Shown in pieces: positions 8,702 to 14,688 of a stretch of DNA of 14,802 bases. Source of the stretch: HGM04593 sp045612305 (GTDB taxonomy: Bacteria; Bacteroidota; Bacteroidia; Bacteroidales; Bacteroidaceae); assembly GCA_045612305.1 (NCBI GenBank), contig JAZKYU010000040.1, positions 1 to 14,802 of the forward strand, given 5' to 3'. The position numbers and the translations under genes were made by a program. The notes beneath the pieces are model-generated. The model was given only the letters and a program-made list of their open reading frames with translations, made no database searches and had not been told where the DNA came from. The stretch's first letter is position 1; each line of letters starts with the position of its first letter.

Positions 8702-9923
8702 AACAACGCTTGCCAACGGGCTGCGCATAGTGCATCACCGCAACCCCTCCTCGCAGATGGTCTATGTAAACCTTCTCTACAACGTGGGGGCAAAAAACGA
8801 AAGCTATGAATACACCGGCATAGCCCACCTGCTCGAGCATCTTATGTTCGAGGGTACCTCGGCCGTTCCCTCCTTCGACGAGCCTTTGGAGCGTGCCGGG
8901 GGTGAGAATAACGCCTACACCAACAACGATGTAACAAACTACTATATATCCCTGCCCAAGCAAAACGCCGAGCTCGCCTTTTTTATGGAGAGCGACCGCA
9001 TGCGCAACATCTCGCTCCAAGCAAAAAAGATAGATGTGCAGCGCAAGGTGGTGATGGAGGAGTTTAAACAAGGAAACCTTAACCGCCCTTATGGCGATGT
9101 GAGCTTTCTGTTGCGTGCTATGGCCTTTAAACAGCACCCCTATCGTTGGAGCACAATTGGTCGCAAACTCTCACACATAGCCGATGTGCCTGCAGCTGTT
9201 ATACGTAAATTCTATAACAACTACTATGCCCCCGATAACGCCATCTTGGTAGTAGTGGGCGATCTCTCCTTTGAACAGGTGGTTGAGTGGAGCGAAAAAT
9301 GGTTTGGCCCCATTCCGGCAAAAGGTTTCTCTGCTCCGGCCCTGCCACAAGAGCTGCGTCAGGAACGTATGCGTCGCAAGAGGGTAGTGCGCCCCGTGCC
9401 CGAGAACGCCCTTTATATGGTTTTTCATATGGGTGGTCGCCTCGATGCCGATTATTTCCCAAGCGATGTAATATCCGATGTGCTCTCAAACGGCTACTCG
9501 GGTCGTCTTCTGCAGCGCCTTGTAAAGGAAAAACGCCTTTTTACAAAGATAGATGCCTTTATATCGGGCAGTGAGCACCCGGGGCTTTTCCAGATATATG
9601 CCCGCGTGGCACCCGAGGTCTCTTTCGAGGTTGCCGAGGCTGCTGTGTGGCAAGAGCTCGACGAGCTTAAAACCTCCCTTGTACCCGCCGACGAACTTGA
9701 GAAGGTGAAAAACCGCTTCGAGTCGGAATTTTATTTCCGCAACCTTGGTGGCGAGAATCTCTCTAATAATCTTGCCCTTGCCGAGCTGCGTGGCGATGCC
9801 CACTTGCATCTCAAAGAGGTTGAAAGCTACCGCGCTGTCACAGCCGAGGCTGTGCGTGCTACAGCACGCGAGCTTTTCCGTCGTGGCAACGCCTCGGTGC
9901 TGCACTATGCAAAGAAAGGGTAA
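8688..9923 (+). CDS. M16-family (pitrilysin/processing-peptidase-like) zinc metallopeptidase
   Basis: A 411-residue protein. The inverted zinc motif HLLEH is at residues 47-51 and the distal Glu is in VVMEEF (Glu124 or Glu125), so the catalytic site looks complete. GGENNAYTNNDVTNYY (71-86) is the usual substrate-binding stretch, and the family's second domain (M16_C) covers about 165-345. There is no signal peptide, so it is probably cytoplasmic, though export with help cannot be excluded. M16 enzymes of this length usually act as dimers or pair with an inactive homologue; no partner lies nearby. The ATG at 8688 sits inside the 3' end of the cyclophilin gene (14-nt overlap, different frame), showing an operon with coupled translation. 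The physiological substrate is not apparent. A strong terminator follows 18 nt after the stop. Confidence 0.9.
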   Translation: MEINRTTLANGLRIVHHRNPSSQMVYVNLLYNVGAKNESYEYTGIAHLLEHLMFEGTSAVPSFDEPLERAGGENNAYTNNDVTNYYISLPKQNAELAFFMESDRMRNISLQAKKIDVQRKVVMEEFKQGNLNRPYGDVSFLLRAMAFKQHPYRWSTIGRKLSHIADVPAAVIRKFYNNYYAPDNAILVVVGDLSFEQVVEWSEKWFGPIPAKGFSAPALPQELRQERMRRKRVVRPVPENALYMVFHMGGRLDADYFPSDVISDVLSNGYSGRLLQRLVKEKRLFTKIDAFISGSEHPGLFQIYARVAPEVSFEVAEAAVWQELDELKTSLVPADELEKVKNRFESEFYFRNLGGENLSNNLALAELRGDAHLHLKEVESYRAVTAEAVRATARELFRRGNASVLHYAKKG

Positions 9924-9941
9924 TTAAGTGTGTGAAACCGC

Positions 9942-9974
9942 AAAGGGCGATGCAGTATAACGCATCGCCCTTTT
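9942..9974 (+). terminator. Rho-independent terminator of the cyclophilin-M16 operon
   Basis: A perfect 12-bp stem (AAAGGGCGATGC at 9942-9953 with GCATCGCCCTTT at 9962-9973), an 8-nt loop and a short T run. It sits 18 nt after the M16 stop. Confidence 0.85.
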
Positions 9975-9997
9975 ATGGCTTTTGGTATGGCTTTATG

Positions 9998-10031
9998 TAT
10001 AAAACGCCGGCAGTCTTAAAAACAGCCGGCG
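9998..10031 (-). terminator. Minus-strand terminator, probably the original rluA terminator
   Basis: A 7-bp G/C-only stem (CGCCGGC at 10005-10011 with GCCGGCG at 10025-10031) is followed on the minus strand by TTTTAT. It lies 10 nt after the stop codon of the rluA 3'-end remnant (10042-10044) and points the same way. No intact gene now ends here. The reading is that this hairpin served rluA before the insert separated them. Confidence 0.65.
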
Positions 10032-10041
10032 ATTATTATAT

Positions 10042-10094
10042 CTACTCCCCAAACGAGTGCCACAGTTTGTCGGCGGGCAGGGGCGGTTATTTGT
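10042..10094 (-). pseudogene. Remnant of the rluA 3' end
   Basis: Read on the minus strand, this segment encodes LPADKLWHSFGE followed by TAG, nearly the same as the C-terminus of the intact pseudouridine synthase (LPADKLWYSFGE, TAA) at 12555. A 2-nt deletion and an in-frame TAA lie just upstream, and similarity stops after about 52 nt. It is therefore a fragment, not a gene. The silent and missense differences show that the two copies have diverged or came from different strains. Confidence 0.85.
10043..10083 (+). repeat. Left direct repeat (rluA 3'-end copy 1)
   Basis: 41 nt, same orientation as 12556-12596, with two mismatches (10059 G against A; 10066 T against C). Weaker similarity with a 2-nt gap extends to 10094 against 12609. 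It is the probable left boundary of the insert. Confidence 0.85.
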
Positions 10095-10188
10095 GCTGAT
10101 AAATGAGTAAATTCATTGTTTCTCTATGGGTATAATTTATCTCATTGCCTAAAAATAAAGAGTGTAGAACTAGCAAAAAAAGTGTTGA

Positions 10189-10459
10189 ATGGAAATAATA
10201 AGTAAAATAGTAATCGTTTTTTTCGTTTTGTTGTTTATTTTGTCTTCTAAAAAATATGATACAAAATAGTTGTAGTTTTGATAGTCGCAATTTTTCTTTG
10301 TCTGGGAATAAAGATACTTGTAGTAATAAAGATTATTCAGGAACAATATTATATTTGCATTATCCTAATTATAGAAATCATAGTAGGAATACTTTTAGTG
10401 GCGTTTTGGGAAATATATGGGACAAAACTTCCTTATCTGGAATAGAGATACAGAGGTAA
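10189..10459 (+). pseudogene. N-terminal part of a frame-disrupted small membrane protein
   Basis: An ATG at 10189 opens a 26-codon frame that is almost all membrane segment (IVIVFFVLLFILSS) and stops at 10267. The next frame (+1), open from 10256 to 10459, carries protein-like sequence such as YSGTILYLHYPNYRNHS. One A fewer in the six-A run at 10249-10254 would join them, and one extra base near 10448-10460 would rejoin the frame of 10417-10767. The whole would then be a single protein of about 192 residues with an N-terminal anchor, laid out like the amidase that follows. The alternative is three small overlapping genes. I recognise no family. Confidence 0.45.
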
Positions 10460-10767
10460 CCATCTTGTCTTATATTGATGTTGAATCGGCCGAAAAGTAT
10501 ATCTTGGAATGTGCTAATTGTGCTATTCGTGAGAGGTATAGCGAAACAAATACTTGTGCTACTTTGGCAAGTGAAGTGGCAATAAAATTTCAAAAACCAG
10601 ACTATAAAAAAGGGAATAGATTTAATGGTATATATGAATTATTTAATAATCATGAGGGTTATAATACATTAAGCGATATTATGACAATTATCCCATATAC
10701 TAGTCATAATTATAATGCGGAAATAAGAAATAGGGGTGATGAACCCTTTTATATAGACGAACAATGA
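10417..10767 (+). CDS. Hypothetical protein, possibly the C-terminal part of a broken gene
   Basis: The open frame gives 116 residues from the ATG at 10417. It is preceded closely by a membrane-segment frame and an intermediate frame that look like its lost N-terminus, so the first dozen residues may not be native. There is no signal peptide or membrane segment in this part. ESAEKYI followed by SETNTCATLASEVA weakly resembles ETAAKYI and RNCCAWYVMRAM in the next protein, which raises the possibility of a degenerate relative of the amidase; no catalytic His motif is visible. Its stop overlaps the amidase start (ATGA, 10764-10767), so the two are translationally coupled. A partner or immunity role is possible but unproven. 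Confidence 0.45.
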   Translation: MGQNFLIWNRDTEVTILSYIDVESAEKYILECANCAIRERYSETNTCATLASEVAIKFQKPDYKKGNRFNGIYELFNNHEGYNTLSDIMTIIPYTSHNYNAEIRNRGDEPFYIDEQ

Positions 10768-11219
10768 AATTACTAAGATTTATATTTATTGTTTTTATTC
10801 TTTGTGTAGTGACCGTGCCGGTGATAACTCCTTTGGTTGGGAGGTATTGTTGTTACGATGCAGAAACTGCAGCAAAATACATAACAAAGAATGCTGAGCC
10901 ACGTTCACGAAATTGTTGCGCTTGGTATGTTATGCGTGCGATGAATGCCGGTGGCTCTCCTGTGTATATATTGCCAGCCTATGGATATTCTTGGCTTTTG
11001 CCTTGGTTTGGTTTTGATGAGGTTGATGGTTGCTCTTATGCTCCTAAAGTTGGAGATATTGTGGTTTTTCCAGCGGTGGAAGGACATATTTGGGGGCATA
11101 TACAAATGTGGAATGGCCGACAATGGGTATCCGATTTTAAGCAGAAGAACTTTTATGCTGCTCGTTCTTATGTGGGAAGCAAGTATAAAATATTTAGATA
11201 TAAACCTTATGTAAGGTGA
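10764..11219 (+). CDS. Membrane-anchored cysteine amidase-like protein (NlpC/P60-CHAP/Tae-like fold suspected)
   Basis: 151 residues. Residues 4-25 form one hydrophobic segment (signal anchor or uncleaved signal), placing the rest outside the inner membrane. The catalytic part shows RNCCAWYVMRAMNAGG (49-64), where Cys52 (or Cys51) fits the nucleophile at the start of a helix, KVGDIVVF (95-102), and GHIQMWNGRQWVSDF (111-125) with His112 as the general base and possibly Asp124 as third residue. This order (Cys helix, GD-hydrophobic strand, GH strand) is that of papain-like peptidoglycan amidases, including type VI secretion effectors and phage lysins. The inferred substrate is a peptide bond in cell-wall peptide stems. 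No secretion genes or recognised immunity gene are adjacent. It is coupled to the upstream frame by ATGA. The domain call rests on motifs I read, not on a profile search. Confidence 0.65.
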   Translation: MKLLRFIFIVFILCVVTVPVITPLVGRYCCYDAETAAKYITKNAEPRSRNCCAWYVMRAMNAGGSPVYILPAYGYSWLLPWFGFDEVDGCSYAPKVGDIVVFPAVEGHIWGHIQMWNGRQWVSDFKQKNFYAARSYVGSKYKIFRYKPYVR

Positions 11220-11256
11220 TGACACTTGTTTTTATATGCGGGGATGGTAGATATAA

Positions 11257-12428
11257 TTATTTTTCTTTGGGGTAGGCAAGGAAGTAGACTGCATCTTCCC
11301 AATTGGGCGAGAGTGCTTCTTTGTCAAGGGCTTTATTAATCGCTGTAGCTCTTGTTCCAATTATGTTGCTAAAACAAAACTTTGCATTAAGATTTTGTGG
11401 ATTGCTTTGTTGCTCATCCATTGAGTATGTTACAAGAGCGCTAAAGTTCATGAGTTTGTTGTTGACTTGTAAATTCTCTCCAACAAAAGGAATATTTTCT
11501 AAATAAACATAGAGAACAACTCCTGTGTGATTCATCTTGTATTTTAAATTATAGATGTCGGTGTTTTGTGCTGGGAATAAATGAAGCGTGCCAATCTCTT
11601 TTTCCGACATTGGTGGAACGGGTACCACGCGTTGTGCAAAAGTCGTGGTTGTGGCCGACGAAGATTTGCCACCACCTACGTTCACACCATTAGCAAGTGT
11701 CCCTAGAGCGCCAGAAACTCCCATCGCGTTTGCTACTGCGCCTATATTTACGCTTGTGCCTATGCTCTGTCCCGATGTGTGCGAGGTTGCCGAGGGTACG
11801 TAGCATTGAATGGACTCACTGCCTCTTATGAGAAAACTTTTCCCTAAATCAACGTATATGGTTTCTGTAGACTTGTTCTTGATTGAAACCTTTACAGCGT
11901 TAAAAACTGGTATAATGTACTCGAGTATTGTACCTTTATTATCTATGCGTGACGATTTAAATGTGATTTCTACGTTCTTGTCGGCAATTTTGCTTTGCGG
12001 GTCTAGCTTGCACAAGCAGTAAAGTAGGTTGGCTTTTTTGCTACTAACGGGTGCAAGGTGCTTTACGTCGATGTTGTTCCAATAGTTTATAGCATCAGCA
12101 TTTGCTGCGTCGTCGCTATAATCGATGGCTTGCGGCGCGTTCCCGGATGGTTTGCTTGCTGCTTCTGTGGCGGCTTGCAACGAGTTTTCTTCGTCTATTA
12201 TGAGTTTGCGCCCGTCGCTGTATTTTATCATTAAAAGGTCGCTTTTAGCCACTCTTTTGATGTCGGCGTCGGCTGTTGCGGAGGTTTTGTAGAAGACGTA
12301 GTGTTGCTTATCTCGGTTTCAAAAACTTTCAACACGTCGCCTTCTTTGGTTATCAGCACGTCTTGTGCAAGGGTTGTTTGTGCAAAAAACATTATGGCAA
12401 GCAGCGCAATTTGTTTTAAAATTTTCAT
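11257..12428 (-). pseudogene. Frameshifted secreted Bacteroidales protein of unknown function
   Basis: The gene starts at the ATG at 12428 with a clear signal peptide (MKILKQIALLAIMFFAQTTLA, cut before Gln). It then reads QDVLITKEGDVLKVFETEISNT, the start of a small beta domain common in exported Bacteroidales proteins. At about 12296-12304 the frame breaks: a one-base deletion sends it to a stop at 12231, while the -1 frame continues at once as YVFYKTS, then KSDLLMIKYSDGRK and about 330 more residues to the stop at 11257. The restored protein would be about 390 residues, with a Gly/Ser/Thr-rich stretch (around SVNIGAVANAMGVSGALG) in its middle. No slippery sequence of the X XXY YYZ kind is present, so programmed frameshifting is unlikely; mutation or a base-call error is more likely. 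A GTG start at 12252 for the long frame would lose the signal peptide and half the domain. The function is not known. Confidence 0.75.
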
Positions 12429-12454
12429 ATCTTTTTTGGTTGTGTCAATTGCAA

Positions 12455-12486
12455 CAAATGTAGGAAGAACGCGTGAGAAATACAAA
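12455..12486 (-). promoter_or_regulatory. Promoter of the frameshifted secreted-protein gene
   Basis: On the minus strand TTTG (12486-12483), 20 nt, TACATTTG (12462-12455) is a full match to the Bacteroidota promoter pattern. The implied transcript starts about 20 nt before the ATG at 12428, which supports that start over the upstream in-frame ATG at 12485. Confidence 0.7.
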
Positions 12487-12554
12487 ACTTTATTCAGCTC
12501 CTTATATTATATGTTCGTGGTTTATCGTAAAGATAATTAAAAAGTGAAAATATT

Positions 12555-13223
12555 TTACTCCCCAAACGAGTACCACAGCTTGTCGGCGGGCAGGGGGGCT
12601 GTAATTTGTATAAGTTCTTTCGATACGGGGTGGATAAACTCCACGTAACGGGCGTGCAGGGAGATGCTACCGTCGGGGTTGGAACGCTTGGCACCATATT
12701 TTAGGTCGCCTTTTATGGGGCAGCCTATTGAGGCAAGCTGGCAACGTATCTGGTGGTGTCGTCCGGTCTTGAGCTCCACCTCTACAAGGTTGTAGTTTTG
12801 CGACGAGGCTATGTGACGGTAGTGCAAGAGGGCTTTTTTCGCGCCAGAAACCTCTTTTTTGTAGGCAAAACTTTTGTTCATCTTCTCGTTGCGGTATATC
12901 CAGCACTCAAGCTCGGCTTCGGGCTGTGCGGGGCGCTCTTTTGTTATTGCCCAGTAGATTTTCTTCACGGCTCCCGTGCGGAACATCTCGTTGAGCCTTT
13001 CGAGTGCCTTGCTCGTTTTGGCAAGTACCACCACGCCGCTCACGGGGCGGTCGAGACGGTGGGGAAGCCCCACAAATACGTTCCCGGGTTTTGCATACTT
13101 TTCCTTGAGAAAAGCCTTCATTTTGTCACACAGCGACTTGTCGCCTGTTTTGTCGCCTTGTACAATTTCGCCGGCCGCTTTGTTTATAGCTATTATGTGG
13201 TTGTCTTCGTATAGAACGTTCAT
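12555..13223 (-). CDS. RluA-family pseudouridine synthase
   Basis: 222 residues of a single catalytic domain. HRLDRPVSG at 55-63 holds the catalytic Asp58, and TGRHHQIRCQLA near 153-164 is the second family motif. There is no N-terminal S4 RNA-binding domain, so it resembles the short RluA/TruC-like members rather than RluC or RluD. By family it isomerises uridine to pseudouridine in rRNA or tRNA; the target cannot be told from sequence. The ATG at 13223 follows the tetR stop after 7 nt, so the two are probably cotranscribed. I see no terminator after the stop at 12555. The hairpin that would suit this gene lies 2.5 kb away beyond a copy of its 3' end, so transcripts may read into the insert. 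Confidence 0.88.
   Translation of the reverse strand: MNVLYEDNHIIAINKAAGEIVQGDKTGDKSLCDKMKAFLKEKYAKPGNVFVGLPHRLDRPVSGVVVLAKTSKALERLNEMFRTGAVKKIYWAITKERPAQPEAELECWIYRNEKMNKSFAYKKEVSGAKKALLHYRHIASSQNYNLVEVELKTGRHHQIRCQLASIGCPIKGDLKYGAKRSNPDGSISLHARYVEFIHPVSKELIQITAPLPADKLWYSFGE
12556..12596 (+). repeat. Right direct repeat (3' end of intact rluA)
   Basis: The partner of 10043-10083, 39 of 41 nt identical, same orientation. It lies at the 3' end of the intact pseudouridine synthase gene, beginning one base inside the TAA stop codon. Confidence 0.85.
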
Positions 13224-13230
13224 AGTGCGC

Positions 13231-13827
13231 TTATTCTGTTATGTTTCTGCGGCCCAACGCGTTTAGTACTATGTTCTCGGTAAAGTGCTGCACAAATTTG
13301 TCGTCGTTGTTCTTGCTCACGATGCCGTTTATAAAAGGTATCTCTATGCCTTTGAGGCAGAAGTGCAGGAAGCGTGCGGCAAGGTCGGGGCTCTCCACGG
13401 TGAAGAGGCCTTGTTGCTTGCCCTCGGCAATGATGGTGCGGAAAAGGGCTATCTCCCTTGCGTCGAAGGTGCGGCGTATGTGCTCCACAATCCACACGTT
13501 GTTGAAGTACTCCGAGTGCAGGCCACTGTTGCGGCGCACTATGCTACGGGTTGCGTGCAGACGCACAAAGATGAGCTTTACAATTTTTTTGTCGGCGGTG
13601 AGCTCCGATGCAGCAACCTTTGTTATGGCTGCGGAAATTTTTTTAACCTCCATCTCGATGGACGCTTCCAAAAGTTCCTCTTTGCTCTGAAAATATGTGT
13701 AGACGGTGCGACGGCTGCGGTTTGCGGCAGTGGCTATGTCGTTCATCGTTATGTTGTCGATGCCATGCTTGGCAAAAAGCTTGCGCGCAACCTTTATAAT
13801 TTGCTCTCTTGTGTCTATTGTGGCCAT
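13231..13827 (-). CDS. TetR-family transcriptional regulator
   Basis: 198 residues. The N-terminal helix-turn-helix is classic: TREQIIKVARKLFAKHGIDN, then TMNDIATAANRSRRTVYTYF and KEELLEA (about residues 6-53). The C-terminal ligand/dimer domain (about 60-190) is not assignable to a subfamily. The ligand is unknown and no transporter or enzyme operon sits beside it; the only linked gene is rluA, 7 nt downstream. A 6-4-6 palindrome overlaps its own -33 region, so autorepression is likely. The ATG at 13827 lies about 13 nt after the predicted transcription start. Confidence 0.9.
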   Translation of the reverse strand: MATIDTREQIIKVARKLFAKHGIDNITMNDIATAANRSRRTVYTYFQSKEELLEASIEMEVKKISAAITKVAASELTADKKIVKLIFVRLHATRSIVRRNSGLHSEYFNNVWIVEHIRRTFDAREIALFRTIIAEGKQQGLFTVESPDLAARFLHFCLKGIEIPFINGIVSKNNDDKFVQHFTENIVLNALGRRNITE

Positions 13828-13846
13828 AAAGTTGTTTTTTCTGCTG

Positions 13847-13877
13847 CAAAATTACACACTTTTGCACTGATGTGCAA
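13847..13877 (-). promoter_or_regulatory. Promoter of tetR-rluA
   Basis: On the minus strand TTG (13877-13875), 20 nt, TAATTTTG (13854-13847) matches the Bacteroidota pattern. The start of transcription would be near 13840. Confidence 0.7.
13862..13877. promoter_or_regulatory. Candidate TetR operator
   Basis: A perfect inverted repeat, TTGCAC-TGAT-GTGCAA, covers the -33 element of the tetR promoter. Its size and place fit an autoregulatory TetR operator. It lies about 60 nt upstream of the tRNA promoter, so an effect on the tRNA is less likely. Confidence 0.5.
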
Positions 13878-13936
13878 TGCTGGAAGCCTTAAAAAAGTAC
13901 AAAAAATAGGATGTTTGGAATTTTCTTGCCCTAAAA

Positions 13937-13968
13937 TTTGGATATTCGGGAAAAAGGCTTTACCTTTG
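13937..13968 (+). promoter_or_regulatory. Promoter of the initiator tRNA
   Basis: TTTG (13937-13940), 20 nt, TACCTTTG (13961-13968) is a full match to the Bacteroidota consensus. Transcription would start near 13975, about 14 nt before the tRNA. Confidence 0.75.
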
Positions 13969-13988
13969 CATCAGTTTTGAAAACCGCA

Positions 13989-14060
13989 TCGCGGGGTGGA
14001 GCAGTGGTAGCTCGTTGGGCTCATAACCCAAAGGCCGGAGGTTCGATCCCTTCCCCCGCT
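13989..14060 (+). tRNA. Initiator tRNA-Met (CAT anticodon, 14021-14023)
   Basis: A cloverleaf can be drawn. The acceptor is CGCGGGG (13989-13995) against CCCCGCT (14053-14059), with position 1 unpaired with position 72 (C against U). The anticodon stem is TTGGG/CCAA-type with three consecutive G:C pairs next to the CTCATAA loop. The T arm is GGAGG-TTCGATC-CCTTC, and A14060 is the discriminator. The 1:72 mismatch and the three G:C pairs are the two classical marks of initiator tRNA, separating it from elongator Met and Ile2 species. CCA is not encoded. Confidence 0.93.
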
Positions 14061-14068
14061 ACTTTAGT

Positions 14069-14100
14069 TAAGAGAGAAGTTTTACTTCTCTCTTTTTTTA
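14069..14100 (+). terminator. Terminator of the tRNA gene
   Basis: The stem GAGAGAAG (14071-14078) with CTTCTCTC (14084-14091), extendable by A:T pairs, is followed by a run of T to 14099. It lies 10 nt after the tRNA. Confidence 0.85.
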
Positions 14101-14688
14101 TTTCTGTTCGTGCATGTAAAAAAGCCCTCACCAACAAAGTCTAGGGATATGCAAGAAGTTAGGTTAATCTATGAAAAAAACTCCTTGATATTTATTCCCA
14201 TCTCTTCAATGCGTGATATACCCTTTACTTAATCGCACGGCAAGAGTAACACCTTGTTTGTATAATCTTGCTTTAAAATTCTCGGTGACCCGCGAGTCTT
14301 TTTCTCAATATACTTATTTTTTTCTCCTTCTTTTCGTGAGACGAAAAGGAGGCAAAAGGCGCAGCACGCGAGTAAGATTAGTCGTTCCCTCCTCCTGCTC
14401 GTGAATTGCCTTGCGGCAATATAACTCGTTCGTCGGTCACTTGTCGCGTGTCTCTTTCTCACATTTACAGGGTGCTGCGCAACTCGTTCAGTTATCCGCG
14501 CTACGCACGTATAACTACACACTCACACAGTGCTCGCACTTTTTCCTGTAAATGCTCGGATACACGCTCAAATCTAAACGGTGCTGCAGTTTTTTTAATT
14601 ACTCTTGCTAGCTCCTGCCGTCGGGGCGCACTTATAACATCCACAGAAGTAATGTACAAAGAAAACCGGCACCGTAAGTAACACAATT
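14101..14688. other. Gene-poor, palindrome-rich intergenic DNA
   Basis: No reading frame here is convincing: short frames of 60-97 codons occur on both strands, rich in Arg, Ser and Cys, without a recognisable domain. Instead there are several inverted repeats: CTTTTCGT/ACGAAAAG at 14330-14348 (3-nt loop), ATTGCC/GGCAAT at about 14405-14420, GCGCAGCAC (14359-14367) with GTGCTGCGC (14472-14480), and CATTTACAGG (14462-14471) with CCTGTAAATG (14545-14554). AACTCGTTC occurs at 14423 and again at 14481. None is followed by a T run, so they are not terminators. It may be a structured RNA or a decayed repeat element. Confidence 0.4.

Larger units (their letters stand above)
10084..12596. mobile_element. 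Putative accessory insert at the rluA 3' end (no mobility gene)
   Basis: About 2.5 kb lies between direct copies of the rluA 3' end. The left part (about 10090-11230) is clearly richer in A+T than the flanking core genes, and the genes are of accessory type: a broken small membrane protein, an amidase-like enzyme and a frameshifted secreted protein. This pattern is what insertion at a gene 3' end leaves, with the incoming DNA restoring the gene end. No integrase, transposase or terminal inverted repeat is visible. It may be a decayed integrative element, or a product of homologous or illegitimate recombination between strains with different gene content. The boundaries are inferred from the repeats. 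Confidence 0.45.

Noticed and set aside
11257..12252. GTG-initiated 331-residue protein as a complete gene
   Set aside because: The same frame is protein-like upstream of the GTG, and a signal peptide plus matching domain start sit one frame away, so this is the body of a frameshifted gene.
12296..12304. Programmed ribosomal frameshift
   Set aside because: No slippery heptamer and no evident downstream structure at the site.
14324..14351. Hairpin CTTTTCGT/ACGAAAAG as a terminator
   Set aside because: The T run precedes the hairpin on the plus strand, and neither strand has a T run after it.
14229..14522. 97-codon minus-strand reading frame
   Set aside because: Arg/Ser/Cys-rich composition, no domain, no promoter, and it runs across several palindromes.
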